From positions 4,734,545 through 4,798,544 of the forward strand of contig CM040447.1 of NCBI GenBank assembly GCA_022749755.1: a stretch of 64,000 bases of DNA, read 5' to 3'. The position numbers and the translations under genes were made by a program. The notes under the pieces are model-generated. The model was not told the DNA's origin, did no database searches, and saw nothing but the letters and a program-made list of their open reading frames with translations. The stretch comes from Azadirachta indica (lineage: Eukaryota; Streptophyta; Magnoliopsida; Sapindales; Meliaceae). Position 1 is the stretch's first letter, and each line of letters begins with the position of its first letter. Positions 47,744 to 61,087 of the stretch are shown here, one piece after another.

Positions 47744-50700
47744 TCAAGTATACAATCTCAAGCGCGTTGTTATTGGTTCTCTGCACATTGGGCATGATGA
47801 AATTGTCGTACCACAGTCCTTGCAGGTCTTCAGCAGGAACACAAAATAGTGTAAATATAAGAAGCAACTATTATTTAGCAAGCAAGTTCAACAAAGTAGT
47901 TCAAGAACAAACATCATTTTCCATTTCACACATCAGTCAAGAATATCTAATGCGATTAATCATGTCAATGTAAAAACCCATCCCATTCAGCAGACGGGGC
48001 AAGGAGAGTCCCTTTCAATAGGGATGACAACTGACTTTTGAATCTTTTATTTCATTTAAATATCTCTCTTGTTACCAAGTTCAATGATTTCAGTTTTTTA
48101 ATTGCATTTAGAGTTTAGACAGTTTTCGCAAATATTTTTCCCATATTTTTGCCCCCGAGTGATTAAACAGACTCTAAAATTCTTCCTATTTCCTCTAAAA
48201 GCAAACCAAAGGAATTCAAATGCTCCATCTCTATTTAGAACTTATTGAAATATCCACATTGGATACCCTCCCAATGGCTTTGTTGATGAGTCCATATGTT
48301 GTTGTTTAAAGGGAAAAAACTATAAGCATAAACTTTTTTCCTCTCGACAAGATTGAAACAGTTTTAAGGAATAACATGCTGAGGTGGCCATAACAACCAA
48401 CTCACGATCCAGCAAGGGCACACATCACATGTCAGCATTTTCTGTTTGGTGGTCTTACTTCTGAAGAATATACTAGGAAGATATTTCTACAAAGTTTGTT
48501 GAAATAAGTTCGAAATGAGGGCCAAAAGAGTTGAATGAGCCCCCTATATCCATATTGATGGTATGTCAAAGTAGATGTGTTTAGCATGAATTGGATAATG
48601 AGTAATATGTGAATGATCAATATCAGATTAATCTGCTTTTGATCAGGATCATCGAGTATATGGCAATCATACTGTTGTTCACTACATTGCTATTCTCTCT
48701 ACCTCTATCTATCTTAGCTCTAGATGCTCCTTGAGTTTTCAGAATTTTATAGCTGTTCTTAAGTTGGGAAACAAATATGATTTTATCGTTTTGTTTGCTT
48801 GCTTTGGTTTTGTTTTGCTTTTTGTTAATCTATTTTTAGTCCAACAGGGGCTTCTCTTGTAGACTAATACCTGTTCATGGTTAACATCTCCTGTCTTTTT
48901 CCAATAAAGTTTACCACCAATCAAATTTTTCCAATTTATTTTGTTAACAGTAAATAAAAATGAAAGGACGCCATAGGAGTTTGATTAGAAGCATTTCCTC
49001 TATGAAATTGATCTGAGCATACCTATGCATTATCACCATGGTTACATTTGGATATTAATCCTACAAAAACTTAATTAAAATGCACTTACCGTATGACCAC
49101 AACCAAAAGCCATGTCCTTTGGATTCGTCAAACAAATTGGGCACACCTGAAATATCACAACTTTCTGTCAAATACCATATACTCATTTAAACAAAGAACT
49201 AACATACAAGGGTTTGGAAACAAAAATACCGGTTCCACTGGAGCTGTTGGCTCTCCTGTTTCAAAGTTGGTCATGTGTGGAAATGATTTCACTGCATTAT
49301 CATGTTCAATCACTTCACGTGGAGGTGGAAGTGGCTTTGTGCGAGGACCAGTTATTAAATCTCCACTGCATAAGTAAAGGAGTAAGCATTTACAATATTT
49401 CGAAGAGGGAATTGGACATTAATTGAAACTGCACCTCCTGCTCTTACTTGTAAGAATGAAGGCTAAGAGTGGCCTTGTATTGAAATGGTATTTCCATGAG
49501 GGCAGCAAGTGCAAACGCTGTTTCCTTATTTGATGTTTCTGTGTTCTCAGACATTATTTTTGTGAAGTTGACAAACTACATAAGGAAAAGGAAAGTAAAC
49601 ACACAATGCTTTGAACATTTCAAATTAACCACAGCAAATGAGAAGGTAGCATGTAACAGTAGACAGAATTTCAGAGTTTCACCCAGAAATTCAGTTCGAG
49701 TATAATATAACAAATAGTGCCTTCCAAATTTATGATGTACTCAACTCAAATAGGTATAATAATACATCAACCTTATTGAGGTATAAAGTATCAGAGAAAT
49801 CTGATCCATTGCCAGACATTATTATATACCTGGAAGTTATCAAAAGCACGCTGGGGAATGTTATCATCAAATTGTTGCATTGAATCCCATGGTCCATCCC
49901 CTACGCCAACCAAAATAATCGATAGAGGATAGTGGCTGTTTATCAAAACACCATAGATCAATACAGAAGGATAACAAAATTATAACTCAACCTTACAAAA
50001 GGAACTCATTTACCTAGCAGTCACAATGGAGTTTATAGTTGCATGTTCTTGTGGGCTCAACCTTCCAGGTGGTGTATCAGGATTTCTCGTAACCTATTTA
50101 GATTCACAGACATACAAGATAAGAAGAAGATAACAGATGAAAAACTTAGAACAAAGCCATTAGAAAGGAACAGCAGAAAATATGTTTTGTAAACCACTAA
50201 ACCTGTCCATCAGCAATAATGACGAGTACATGATACTGCCTGTTGTTTGCCTCCACAATGTCTATTGCTGCATCAATAATTGGGGCAAATGAGGTTGGAC
50301 CTATAAGAAAAGACATTAACATACTGGTTAAAGCCCAAAATGCAATTAACCAGGGTTCGCAAAAAGAGTTAGCTGCAACATAAAGCATCCACTAGAATGC
50401 TCACACTGAAAGTTCCATATATTCATAAAAGCGCTTAAATTTTAGGAATCAATTTTTTGATCAGCCAGTCCATAAATTAAATAAAAATGATGCTGATTGA
50501 CAGTTATTTCAGTAAATGGACCCATAAAACAGTAACCATCAATATACTAACTACAAGCATATTTCAGGACAGTGAGGATGACTTTAGCAGCAGGGCAGAG
50601 AGAAAATTTTGGATCAAATTTTCTCGTTAAACTGGAACATTCATTTTAATTAATACTGCCATAGTAAATGATTTATTCTTTGAATGAAAAATGATTCATA

Positions 50701-53565
50701 TCACATTTATTAAGTAATGAGAATTTCTTATCCGAGCAATTAAAAAGTTTGATAATAACTCCAAAAATTTGACCTGAAAGTGTCATTGGTCAAAGAAGTC
50801 GAAAGTGAACTATATGCAAAGGAAGCAGATTTTGGGCAGCTTACAAAATGCTAGCAATTACAATAAAACAAAAGGAAAGAAAGATGTCAAGAACCTGATA
50901 ACTTCAAGTATGGAACAATCTCTCTATAACGTGCTAGGGCTTCCTCAAAACCATGACAATACCGGTTATCAGGGAAAAAGCTGAATACGTACTGATCATG
51001 CGTCGAAGCTACAAAAGAAGATATAATCATATAGCTAGTCCACAAGAAAATCACTTACTTTCTACTCCAATATTGTTAAAACAGATACTAACCGTCCCCA
51101 AATCCGAAACAAGGTATCAAATTATCTTCATCGAAAGGTGACAAAGTACGACCAATTATAGAGATTGCTTGCTCATATGGATTAGGGGTGTTACCAATGG
51201 CGTGAAGGCTTTTCCTGTGGAACGAATGCTTGCCTACAATTGATAAATTGTATTATTTTTCTTCCATTTATTAGAACACAAAATCTACAATATAAAATGA
51301 CAAAGAGTCACCTGTCCACTCATTGCTTTTTGTGAAATCAATACCAAGTATCAAATTTGATGATTCAAGCCCAGCTTCTCTTAATGCAGAAATGACCTAA
51401 AAATACAAGTACCAACTTTGTTATTAAGCATATTCCATTAACAAATTATAGATATGCTAAACACCAAATATATTAGTTTTTCCCCTTTTTTTCTTAAATT
51501 TTTTAAGGTTAGTGGGGCTATGCTGCTCCCGGCCTGAATGTGGCTTCATCACAACTGTTGCTAGAACTAGAATATTGAAACTATCAACACAGCACTTAAG
51601 CAGTGAATATATCAAAATACTACAAATATTAGACTGCAATGCAAACTGATAATATTTGTTATGAACTAATAATCCACCAATTGAACAATTTTTGCAATAT
51701 ACATCCAGGAACTTATATTCTGTAGCACCATCTAAAACCTCTTCCTCCATTGGCTGCAACCTTACATATTGTCCACAGACCTGTCCAGAATAATGTATCT
51801 TAGACAGGAACCATGTCCTACAACTTTTCCGTCACTACCTCTCCAAGCATGGTCCAACAATCCACTTCAGATGAAACAAATTCCCAAAAGACCTCTGTAT
51901 GAAGAAAATGGTTTCTGTTTTGTTGAATGATACTGCTAGTTTCTTTAGATTTAATCCATAAAAATTTTTAAGCAATTTACTGACTACGAGGATTGAAAGG
52001 AAAAAGAAAATGGCATATGCAAACCTTCATCACCTTATTTGAACAAATAGCGAACATGTGGACAAAAGGGTCTGACAATGCTGATTTAGCCCATAAAGGT
52101 AGCTCTGCTGCAAAGAACAAATACAATTCATTCTCAGCATCACAACTACCTATGGGCTACATCAGCATTGTTTTAGACATTTTTGGTACACATTTTCACA
52201 TTTCATATCAACAAGTCAATTTTCTTGTCATCATTACAGAACAAATCATTCATGCTTAAAATGGTGTACATGAAAGTACTCCCTCACAAGAAGGCTTGTG
52301 ATTAGGAAGCTCTTTTGAGATATTAAAAAGTAGCTAAGGCTATAGACTGAAGAAAACAGATGGCTTGAGCACCAAAGTCAGTAACTTGTGAAATAGTTGC
52401 TGTCTAGTGCAATAGACCACAGGCTTCTAATCAGCACCAAATTAAAAATTTACCCTGTATTTTCCCCAATTTAAATCCCCCAAATACTATCAGTGCCACC
52501 ACATTTGCTCAGACTAGAAACTTGCAAAAAAAGAACCTCAAAGCAGTGCAACTCAATAGAGCACAGGCTTCAGCACCAAATTAAAAATTTACCAAATTAA
52601 ATCCTCCAAATAGCATCAATGCCACCACATTTGGTCAGACTAGATACTTGCAAAAAGCACCTAAAAGCAGTACAACTCAGCTAGACAACAACTTAAGTTG
52701 CTTCCCAATTTGTGCAGTCCTTCACAAATGCTGAGCCAAACTTTCATAGTCACTAACTGAAGAAAAATAATACAGATCAACTACATTTGCAAGACTTAAC
52801 ATATTTAAGTGTGTAAGCTTGAAATATAGATTTAGGCAACTGAACTGGTTTCTACAATCTAAGAAGGCACTATCAACTACATCTATTGAATAATTCCAAC
52901 CAATGTTGCTATTTGCGCAAGGTTTGAGTCCTATTCATTAATTTAGGGCTCAGTTTCAATCAGGCATCTGTTGAAACTCCAGACACAGTTAATTTAAGCT
53001 AACTGCAACAATTCAACCCAAACTCTTAGTATCCCACAAAAGACCAGAAACTTCTAACTCAAATCAACATTCCACATAGTTTATCATTACATCAAACCAT
53101 TTTTTATTCCAAAACAAATACACATACAAAAAAGGAAGAATTCGGAATCACATCTCACAAGTTAGAATAGCTTTTGTCCACATAAGATTAAAATAGTGAT
53201 ATGCAATATCCTCTATAACTTCAACTAATGAGTGAACAGAAAGTAACAAAAACCTGATCCAAAGAGTTGAAATTATCAGCAATTCGTGTAGGTTGCCGTG
53301 TATGATGATGTTTATGATCCACCGAACTTCCTGCATAAGAAGTTGGTTGATAATTATGATTTACCGAGCTTCCTGCATAAGAAGCTGGTTGATAATTATG
53401 ATTAACCGAGCGTCCTGCATAAGAAGCTGGTTGATAATTATAATCTGTTGAGCTTCCTGCATAAGAATGTGGTTGATAGTCATAATCCATTGAATTTCCA
53501 GAATAAGACCGCGATTGCCAAAAATCATCATGTGCATCATCATATACTGATTCTTTATTTCCCAT
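47744..53565 (-). CDS. RGLG: RING-type E3 ubiquitin ligase with copine/VWA domain (RGLG family)
   Basis: Transfers ubiquitin to target proteins. Family members in Arabidopsis act at the plasma membrane and in hormone and drought signalling. Coding exons (minus strand): 53565-53254, 51396-51312, 51233-51093, 51008-50895, 50300-50203, 50093-50014, 49935-49830, 49575-49448, 49365-49230, 49146-49090, 47827-47744. All introns are GT-AG and phases join perfectly, giving 1341 nt (446 residues plus TGA). Residue 2 is Gly in MGNKES, a good N-myristoylation signal as known for RGLG proteins. Residues 20-89 are five 14-residue repeats. The copine/VWA domain runs from about 95 to 355 with the MIDAS motif DFTKS at 124-128. 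The C3HC4 RING is complete: Cys402, 405, 416, His418, Cys421, 424, 431, 434. The first intron is 1.86 kb; the last is 1.26 kb and splits the RING. The gene looks functional. Confidence 0.95.
52407..52669 (-). repeat. tandem duplication in RGLG intron 1
   Basis: Two units (52407-52545 and 52546-52669) share CACCAAATTAAAAATTTACC, GCCACCACATTTG and CAGACTAGA blocks in the same order. The second unit is about 15 bp shorter. It is intronic and non-coding. Confidence 0.8.
53299..53508 (-). repeat. five-copy 42-bp coding repeat in RGLG exon 1
   Basis: Encodes residues 20-89 of the ligase as five units of 14 residues with consensus [14 protein letters not shown]. The three central units are the most alike; the first and last have diverged. 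The units are exact multiples of three, so copy-number change would keep the frame. The repeat lies between the myristoylated N-terminus and the copine domain and is rich in Tyr, Ser, Asn and Gln, hence probably disordered. Confidence 0.9.
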
Positions 53566-54111
53566 GAATAAACAATTTTAAACCTGCATCAATAACCACC
53601 AATTAAGTCAAGGTAGGTAGCTTCAATATTGTAAACTTCAAATCAACAAAATTTCAGTAATTAATGCAAGTTTTGTCATTTAAACCCAAACAAACAAAAT
53701 CCTAAAAATATTTATTCCAAACTAGCAAAAGACTTGGATTATTAAAATCCCATTTGAAAAGAAAATCAAAAACTTAGAAAAATTAGTAAAGCAGAATTGA
53801 GCAAAATTATATTTTCCATTGAACTCAAAAATATCCACTTTCCAGTTCCCACCATCATAAACCAAAACTGGTTACAAATCTTCATTAAAATTTTATATCA
53901 GGAGCAACAGAATATAACCCATCAACAACTTACCAAAAATTTGAACTATGAGGAAGATATTAAACAAAAAATCAAAAAGACTTTAATGTCAAAAACAAAA
54001 GAAGATATGAAGGAAAAAATTGTGAAGCCATGAATGAAAATTCCAATATATATTGACTGATTCATGAAGTGATGTCCTGGAAAAAGCAAATGGATAGAGA
54101 CAGGGAGTTAC

Positions 54112-54290
54112 CTGCAAGGAACTGAGGGAGAGAGCGAAAGCAGAGGTAAGATTCAAAGTGATTCTGCAGTTCAAGTGCTTTTGCCTCGGTTTTCCAAAAC
54201 GACACATCTGTTGACGATATTTGGGCTTTCTTAAGCGTACACATGTGGGAAACTTATGCAATGCTGTATTTTTTGCATTGTCCAGCACTC
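54112..54290 (-). promoter_or_regulatory. RGLG non-coding first exon (5' UTR)
   Basis: On the minus strand CCTTGCAG/GTAACT gives a good donor at 54111, matching an acceptor (GATGCAG) at 53584 that lies 18 bp before the start codon. Two ATGs (54288 and 54244) lie in this stretch. If transcription starts upstream of 54288, the first would open a short upstream frame that ends at TAA just before the main ATG. The transcription start is not known, so the outer end is approximate. Confidence 0.55.
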
Positions 54291-56250
54291 AAACGAGAGG
54301 TAATATGAAAAAAGGGTAACTAATACATATCTACCCTTACATTTTACATAATTACAGGTATAGACAATAATTTTCTTAATTAATACTTACACCCCACTAT
54401 TTAAGTTTTTTATTTTGACTCAGAGATTTGCATTCATTAATAAAGAAAGGCATATACCTATGAATTAAGAAAAAGATTTAAGCTAATTTATAACTCAAAC
54501 TTAACGATATATTGAGATGTCCACCAATCTGATTCAGTGCAAGTGCTATTTATTTAACATTTATCTATTAGAGGAAGGAATAAAATTTTAACTTCAAATA
54601 ATGTAAGTTAGTAGTTAAAATGAGTAGATTAATTCTCACAAATTAAAAAAAAAAGTTATTTAATGATTATTAAAATTTATTATTAGCAATGATAGAATTT
54701 TACTTTCTTTTTTTCATAACTATAGCTAAAAATCACCATAATACAAAAATCAAAACCCTGAATGCTTTGTTTATAACTACTTAAAAGAGTTTTTTTTTTT
54801 TTCTCCTTTGGGTTATTCATCTATGTTTCTCTTCAAGCTTCACTAGATAGTAGATAGGGTGTATATGTTAATAAAGACAATGTTTCCAACATGTATGTGA
54901 TTATTAAAACCTAAGGGGGGTTTATGTAAATAACTAAAATGAGATATAAAGCAACTTTTGTACTGCCTTTTATATAATATTTGATCACGGATGAATGGAT
55001 TGCTTTCCGTCAAAATTGGCGCCCCACCCCCGTGTAAGCCTCACAAAAGTTTATATGATAAGAAACAATAAAAAAAAATATTAAAATACAAAATTTGTTT
55101 AAATTCTTTATTTGTAATAGTATATGATTAATAAATTAGAATTAATTAAACTAACTTAGACTCCTCGCATCTAGAGTTCACAATCATTACAATGGAATCC
55201 ATTACTTTTAATTTTTTATAATAATCTTTTGTACTTCAAATTATTCGTTTGAATTTAGAGAAATTATAGATACCTTTAAGATAAACATTAGACTATTACC
55301 AAATTCTCTTCACAAAGAAATTTTAGTTTCATTTTCAATAAAATATTTCAAGATCATCTTCGAAACTTCTTATACATTTATATATATATATAGATAATTT
55401 TCATATACATATGGATCAATAGTTTCTTAACTTTATAATTTTTATACTTGTAAATTATAAGATTTAAAATTTTTAATGGTTGAAATGGTATATAGATAAT
55501 ATAAAAATTATATAAAATTAAAAATGATTAATTATTCTTCATCTATATATTATCTATGATATTCATTTGTTACATATATTTTTACATAATTTTTTTAATT
55601 ATTAGATGATTGAGATTAAATATAAGATAAAGCAATTTCAATCATTTAAAGAAAATTAATTAAATGATTTTATAATTAGTGTAAAAGGTTGTATAAAAAT
55701 TTGCGATGTTTGACTCTAAAATATGTTTCTTTGCATGGAAGTAATTTATAAAATAAATAAATAAAGACTTCTTCCAGAATATATTGCGCCAACGCTGCCT
55801 AAAATTTGGCCACATTCACGTCTTATTCTTCATTAATTATTGTAGAGAAAATAGCACACGAACCCCTCAAATGTTGCCTAATATCTAATAAGGCCACTAT
55901 AAGATAGAACATACTCAATTAAACCCCCAACTGTACCACCGCCGCCAAAAATTGTAACACGTTAATTTATTAAATTTAAGAAATAGTGAAACCTTGAATC
56001 CATTTAAATTAACCAAAATAATAACAATTAAAATCTGTTTAAATGTTTTTAATCTTATGAAGTCTCATTCAATATTAAGCCGAAGTAGAGGGATCTATGT
56101 TCCATTTCTCTTATTTATATTTATGGTAATAATATATAGGCCAACCTAAAATTTGGCCAACTTCACATGGTTTTTCTAAATTATTAATGAAATCTAGAAT
56201 CTATTTTCAGTTTAATTCTCTTGAAATAGTCATTTTATTACTTTAAATAA
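54291..56250. other. intergenic, RGLG promoter side
   Basis: No gene recognised. It should contain the RGLG promoter, but no specific element could be supported. A small TA-rich tract lies near 55380, and 55390-55710 has imperfect palindromic AT-rich sequence that may be a decayed MITE. Confidence 0.4.
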
Positions 56251-58016
56251 GGGAAAATGACATATACCCCTAACCTAATAGGTAGATATCCCTAACATTT
56301 GAGAAAAGACAGGTACCTCATAATATTTGGATAAATAGACAGATATTTCTTAACTTTTATTTTTGTTAGTTGACCAGTTAATTTATTACCATTTAAATTT
56401 TTAATTTTTTATATAATAACAATATAATATATATTTTATTTACTTATAACACTTTAATCCTTATTTTAATATTTTTTACAATATAATTTTTAAAATATAA
56501 CAATTTTGTCCTATATTTCATAAACTTTTTCACAATATGCTTAAAACTAAATACATTTTTAATTTGTTATTTTAATAGAAAATTTGAAAAAAAAAAAAAT
56601 ATTATTAAAATTTTAAATAATGAGTTACATTAAACTCATATTAAAATATTTATAACCTTTTTGAGAAATAAATTTGATATTTAATTGTTAAAAATTTAAA
56701 ACATATTTTAACGTTTTATTCTTATACTTATATTTTTATTTAAAAGATTATATTAAATTTATTATATTTTCTTGAGAAAAAATATAAAATATAAATAAAA
56801 AAGTAAAAAAAAAAAACTTAGTATCGTTTGTTAATACAATTAGTAATTAGATATATTTTATATTCTTATTAACTAATATAATTTAATTTTAATTAAAAAA
56901 TAAAAAAGAAGAAAATTTTTGATTATTTTTATTTGTAATATATATAATATGTATTTATTATTTATATTTTATTTATATTTTCATATATTTATAATATTTT
57001 TTTCACAATATATTTAAAACTAAATAAATTTTTTAATTTTTATTTTAATAAAAAATTTAAAAAAATACAATTATTAAAAAAAATTCAAATAAGGAGCTAA
57101 GTCACACTCATATGTTAAAATATTTTTATCCCTTTTCTTTCACTTTTATAATAATAAATATTTAATTATTAAAAATTTTAATTGATATATTTTTAAATTT
57201 TTATTTTTACATGTAATATATTTATTTAAAAAATCATGTTAAATTTATTTTTTCTTTTGAAAATATATGAAAATATAAAAAATATAAAAAATAAATACAT
57301 GTATATATATATATATTACAAATAAAAAAAATAATCAAAAATTTTTTTTCTTTTTCTATTTTTTAATTAAAATTAAATTATATTAGTTAATAAAAATATA
57401 AAATATATCTAATTACTAATTGTATTAACAAATGACACTAAATTTTTTTTTTACTTTTTTAGTTATATTTTCATATTTTTCTCAAGAAAATATAATAAAT
57501 TTAATATAATCTTTTAAATAAAAATATTCATATAAGAATAAAATATTAAAATATATTTCAAAATTTTTTTAACAATTAAATATCAAATTTATTTCTCAAA
57601 AAGGTTATAAATATTTTAATATGAGTTTAATGTAACTCATGTTTTAAATTTTTTAATAATATTTTCTTTTTCAAATTTTCTATTGAAATAACGAATTAAA
57701 AATATATTTAGTTTTAAGTATATTGTATAAAAAATTATTAAATATAGGACTAAATTGTTATATTTTAAAAATTATATTGTGAAAAATATTAAAAAAAGGA
57801 CAAAGTGTTATAAGTAAATAAAGTATATATTATATTATTATTATATAAAAAATTAAAAATTCAAATGATAATAAATTAACTGGTCAATTAACGGAAATAA
57901 AAGTTAAGAGGTAACTGATTATTTATCCAAACATTAGGAGGGTATCTAACTTTTCTCAAACGTTAGGGGGTATCTATCTATTAGACTAGACATCAGGGGG
58001 TATATTTCATTTTTCT
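56251..58016. mobile_element. 1.77-kb foldback element with ~740-bp arms
   Basis: The left end GGGAAAATGACATATACCCC and the reverse complement of the right end (AGAAAAATGAAATATACCCC) begin two arms. They align almost continuously for about 740 bp (56251-56990 against 57290-58016), including ACCAGTTAATTTATTA, GAGTTACATTAAACTCATAT and TTTGTTAATACAATTAGTAA. The flanks TTTAAATAA (56242-56250) and TTTGAATAA (58017-58025) match at 8 of 9 positions, like a 9-bp Mutator-type target duplication. No transposase is encoded, so it would be non-autonomous. Confidence 0.8.
56996..57270 (+). repeat. third, degenerate copy of the arm inside the foldback element
   Basis: Starts CACAATATATTTAAAACTAA and resembles 56524-56800 (CACAATATGCTTAAAACTAA) in direct orientation. 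Later blocks match, such as the CTCATATTAAAATATTT block and TTAATTGTTAAAAATTT-like sequence. It occupies the spacer between the two arms. Confidence 0.65.
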
Positions 58017-58583
58017 TTTGAATAATTAAAAATAGTCATGTTCACATGGGAGTTAGAATAATTAATTTGATTTTGCTTTCAAAAAATTATAGTTTTATTT
58101 GACTTGAATATATCCTATTTATTTCATATCTACACATTGATGTATGACAAATAGACTTTAGGTTGGACTATTTGAAAAACTAGTAGTGTTGGTTCACATT
58201 TGTTGCTATATATCTAGAAGGATATAATTCTTCATATAATAGTTTGGTAAATATGAAATAATTAATATCATACAAATTTATTGGGGAATATTTCATTCTT
58301 TATATACTTCGAGAAAATTAATTTTTATGATCAAAGATACCTATTAATTAATAAATATTTAAATAAATAATGTAACTATCATAATATTATATATTATTAT
58401 TGAAATATATTGGCAATTTTTTCGTTTTATTATGAAAATATTCACAATTATTTAATAATTATTTATGATGATAGAATTTTGTTGATTTTTAGATTTGGTG
58501 ATCGAATATCACGTTATAAAAAATTGATTTAATTTAGTAAATAATATTAATTATACTTCATGATGAGTGATAATGTAACATTG

Positions 58584-58586
<3 letters not shown>

Positions 58587-58655
<69 letters not shown>
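58587..58655 (+). repeat. (ATT)n microsatellite
   Basis: About 23 uninterrupted ATT units. Confidence 0.95.
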
Positions 58656-58850
58656 TAATGAAATTTCTACACTTATCGTTTGAAAACAACTCTCAAACTA
58701 AACATACAGTTTTATTTTTAAATAGAGTTTCTGTCGTGTACTCTCTTTGAACTTTGAACTTTCTTGGTCAAACCAAAATAAATTCCTTCCACGAGAAAAA
58801 TTTCAAGATATTAATTGGTCAAACATCTTTGGTACAATGTGTGTGTGCGT

Positions 58851-58851
<1 letters not shown>

Positions 58852-58881
<30 letters not shown>
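58852..58881 (+). repeat. poly-T tract
   Basis: Thirty consecutive T directly after a short TG-rich stretch. It produces artefactual poly-Lys frames on the minus strand. Confidence 0.95.
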
Positions 58882-58882
<1 letters not shown>

Positions 58883-59602
58883 AATCTTTCAATTTGTACC
58901 CTAAAACAATTAAATAAATAAATGAATGATAAATTGAAGTTTTGACGTAATGGATAAGAACGAATGTTTGAATGGGTAGCCATGCACGTTGCCACATGGA
59001 AACTATGAAAAAGATTAAAATGGAAACCAGCACCAAATACGTATGCATGTATATGGACCAATCTCTACCATTTATGTTTTAGGGATATTATCAAAATGCT
59101 CCCCTAAAGTTTGGCTTGTGTCACTTACGAAGAAAGAATGTTGATTATATCGCTTATCTCTCTTACGATATTAGTTAATTAACCCTAAATAGTAAATGTA
59201 CTAAAGTATTCTCAATTATACATTTTTGGGTAAATATGGTAATGCAACTAACTGTTGTTTATGATGATGTGTTAGTTAACTTATTCAACTTCAAAGTGAG
59301 TAAACTGACTATTATAACCTTTATGATTCAAAAAAATTATGAAAAAAAAAAAAAAAAACTTTGCTGCATTCATGTTTTAAAAGCAAAAATGAACAATCTA
59401 ACCACTGGTTTCCAACGATTACATTTTCGTTGCCAACTTCTCTATATGCAAGCTACTTGTAACCACGCGAAATGGCATAATCTACTCCAACCACACAACC
59501 AAACTCGTGCGAAATAACATAATTTGCTATGCTTCAACCATATGAAACAAGCATAACCTGCAACTAGCCACTATATCAACTATCATTATGGACTATGGAG
59601 TT

Positions 59603-59710
59603 TGCATGGTTACTGTAAATTTGCATGTCTAATTACTATAAATTTGCATGTCTACTGTAATAGCAATGGCCAATGTAAATTTGGATGGCTACTGCAATAT
59701 GACTGTAAAA
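59603..59710 (+). repeat. short degenerate repeats (TGTAAATTTGCATG)
   Basis: The phrase ACTGTAAATTTGCATG or close variants occurs about four times in ~110 bp with irregular spacing (20-37 bp). Confidence 0.6.
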
Positions 59711-61087
59711 GCAAATTTCCGTTTAGGGGTTGGGTTTTCTTTATTTTGGCATATGGAGTTGGAAATCAACTCTGATATCTTTCAAATAGTAAAGCAACCA
59801 TCATGTTTGGTTGAAAATTTTAGACAAAAAAGTCTCTTTATTTTATTAACTTGTCTAATAAATAGAATGACCAGAATACATAGAGTTTTCTGTAGTGTAT
59901 ACTCTTAAAAACAAACTAAACAATTCTTGAAAATCAAGGATTCACACAAAAAAAAATAAGACCTAAGATATTAGATATAGGTCAACCAAATCTCTTAAGC
60001 TAAAAAAGGAAAAGTACAATAAATATGAAAAATAAAAAAATATAAATAAAATATAAATAAATCCTAAAATCTCTGAATTTCCCTGCTCCCCTTAAGCTAG
60101 AAAAAGATGTTAATCATTCCTAACTTGGAAACTAAGTCTTCAAACTTTAATTTTGACACCGACTTTGTTAGTACATCAACAACTTCAGAAGTGGTGAAGG
60201 CATAAATTAGTTCAAATATTCTTCTTCTATCTTCTCTTCAAAGAAATACTGATCAACTACAATATACTTATTATGATCATGATGCACCAGATTTTTCACA
60301 ATACTGATTGCTGCTAAGCTGTCGCACAATACTTTGATAGAATTTGTAACCAAAATTCCAAGTTCCTTTAGCGACCTTTTTAGTCAAATCTCTTTATAAA
60401 TACTCAAGGCAAGAGCACGATATTCAAATTCTGCACCACTTCTAGCAATCACTAGTTGCTTCTTATTCCTTCAAGTCACTAAGTGTCCTTATACATAAGT
60501 ACAATATCTTGTAGTGGATCTCCTATCAATAATCAACATTGCCTAATCAACATTAGAGTACACTTCAATCTCTCTATTGTTTCCTTTCTTGAAAAATAAA
60601 GCCTTTCGCACGAATCATCTTCAAGCACTTGAAAATTTCTATAAATTGCTTCAAGATGTTCCTTATTAGGGTTGTTCATGAATTGACTGACAACACTCAA
60701 TGAGAATCCAATATTGGTATAAGGTAAATAGATGAGTTTAGCTACCAAATGTTGATGCCTACCCTTATTAATAGGGGCATAGTCATTCTTCATTCTGATT
60801 TTAAGTTGACTCCATGGGAGTATTAACAGGCTTGCAACTTAATATTATAGTCTTCTTAAGTAGAACTAAGACACAATAGTGTTGAGAAATTAAGATTCCT
60901 TTTCTGGATCCAGTCGCCTTTATCCATAAGAAATATTTTAAGTTTTCTAGGTATTTGACTTTTAAACTCTTTTGTAAGTACTTCTTCAATCCATTCATCT
61001 TTTCTAAGTAGTCTCTAGATAAAATAAAGTCATCCACATATAGCGATTTTCCTTTCTTATGTGCATGTAATGATTAGAGTGTGATTG

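Larger units (their letters stand above)
58017..60069. other. intergenic, simple repeats only
   Basis: No gene recognised between the foldback element and the copia relic. The microsatellites and the short minisatellite are listed separately. The stretch 59830-60069 probably includes the 3' LTR of the copia element, but its ends are not clear. Confidence 0.45.

Noticed and set aside
53361..53543. A second minus-strand frame overlapping RGLG exon 1
   Set aside because: It is an alternative frame of the 42-bp repeat; the RGLG frame joins the copine domain and is the real one.
58803..59061. Minus-strand frames with long poly-Lys runs
   Set aside because: They are translations of the 30-base poly-T tract and have no other support.
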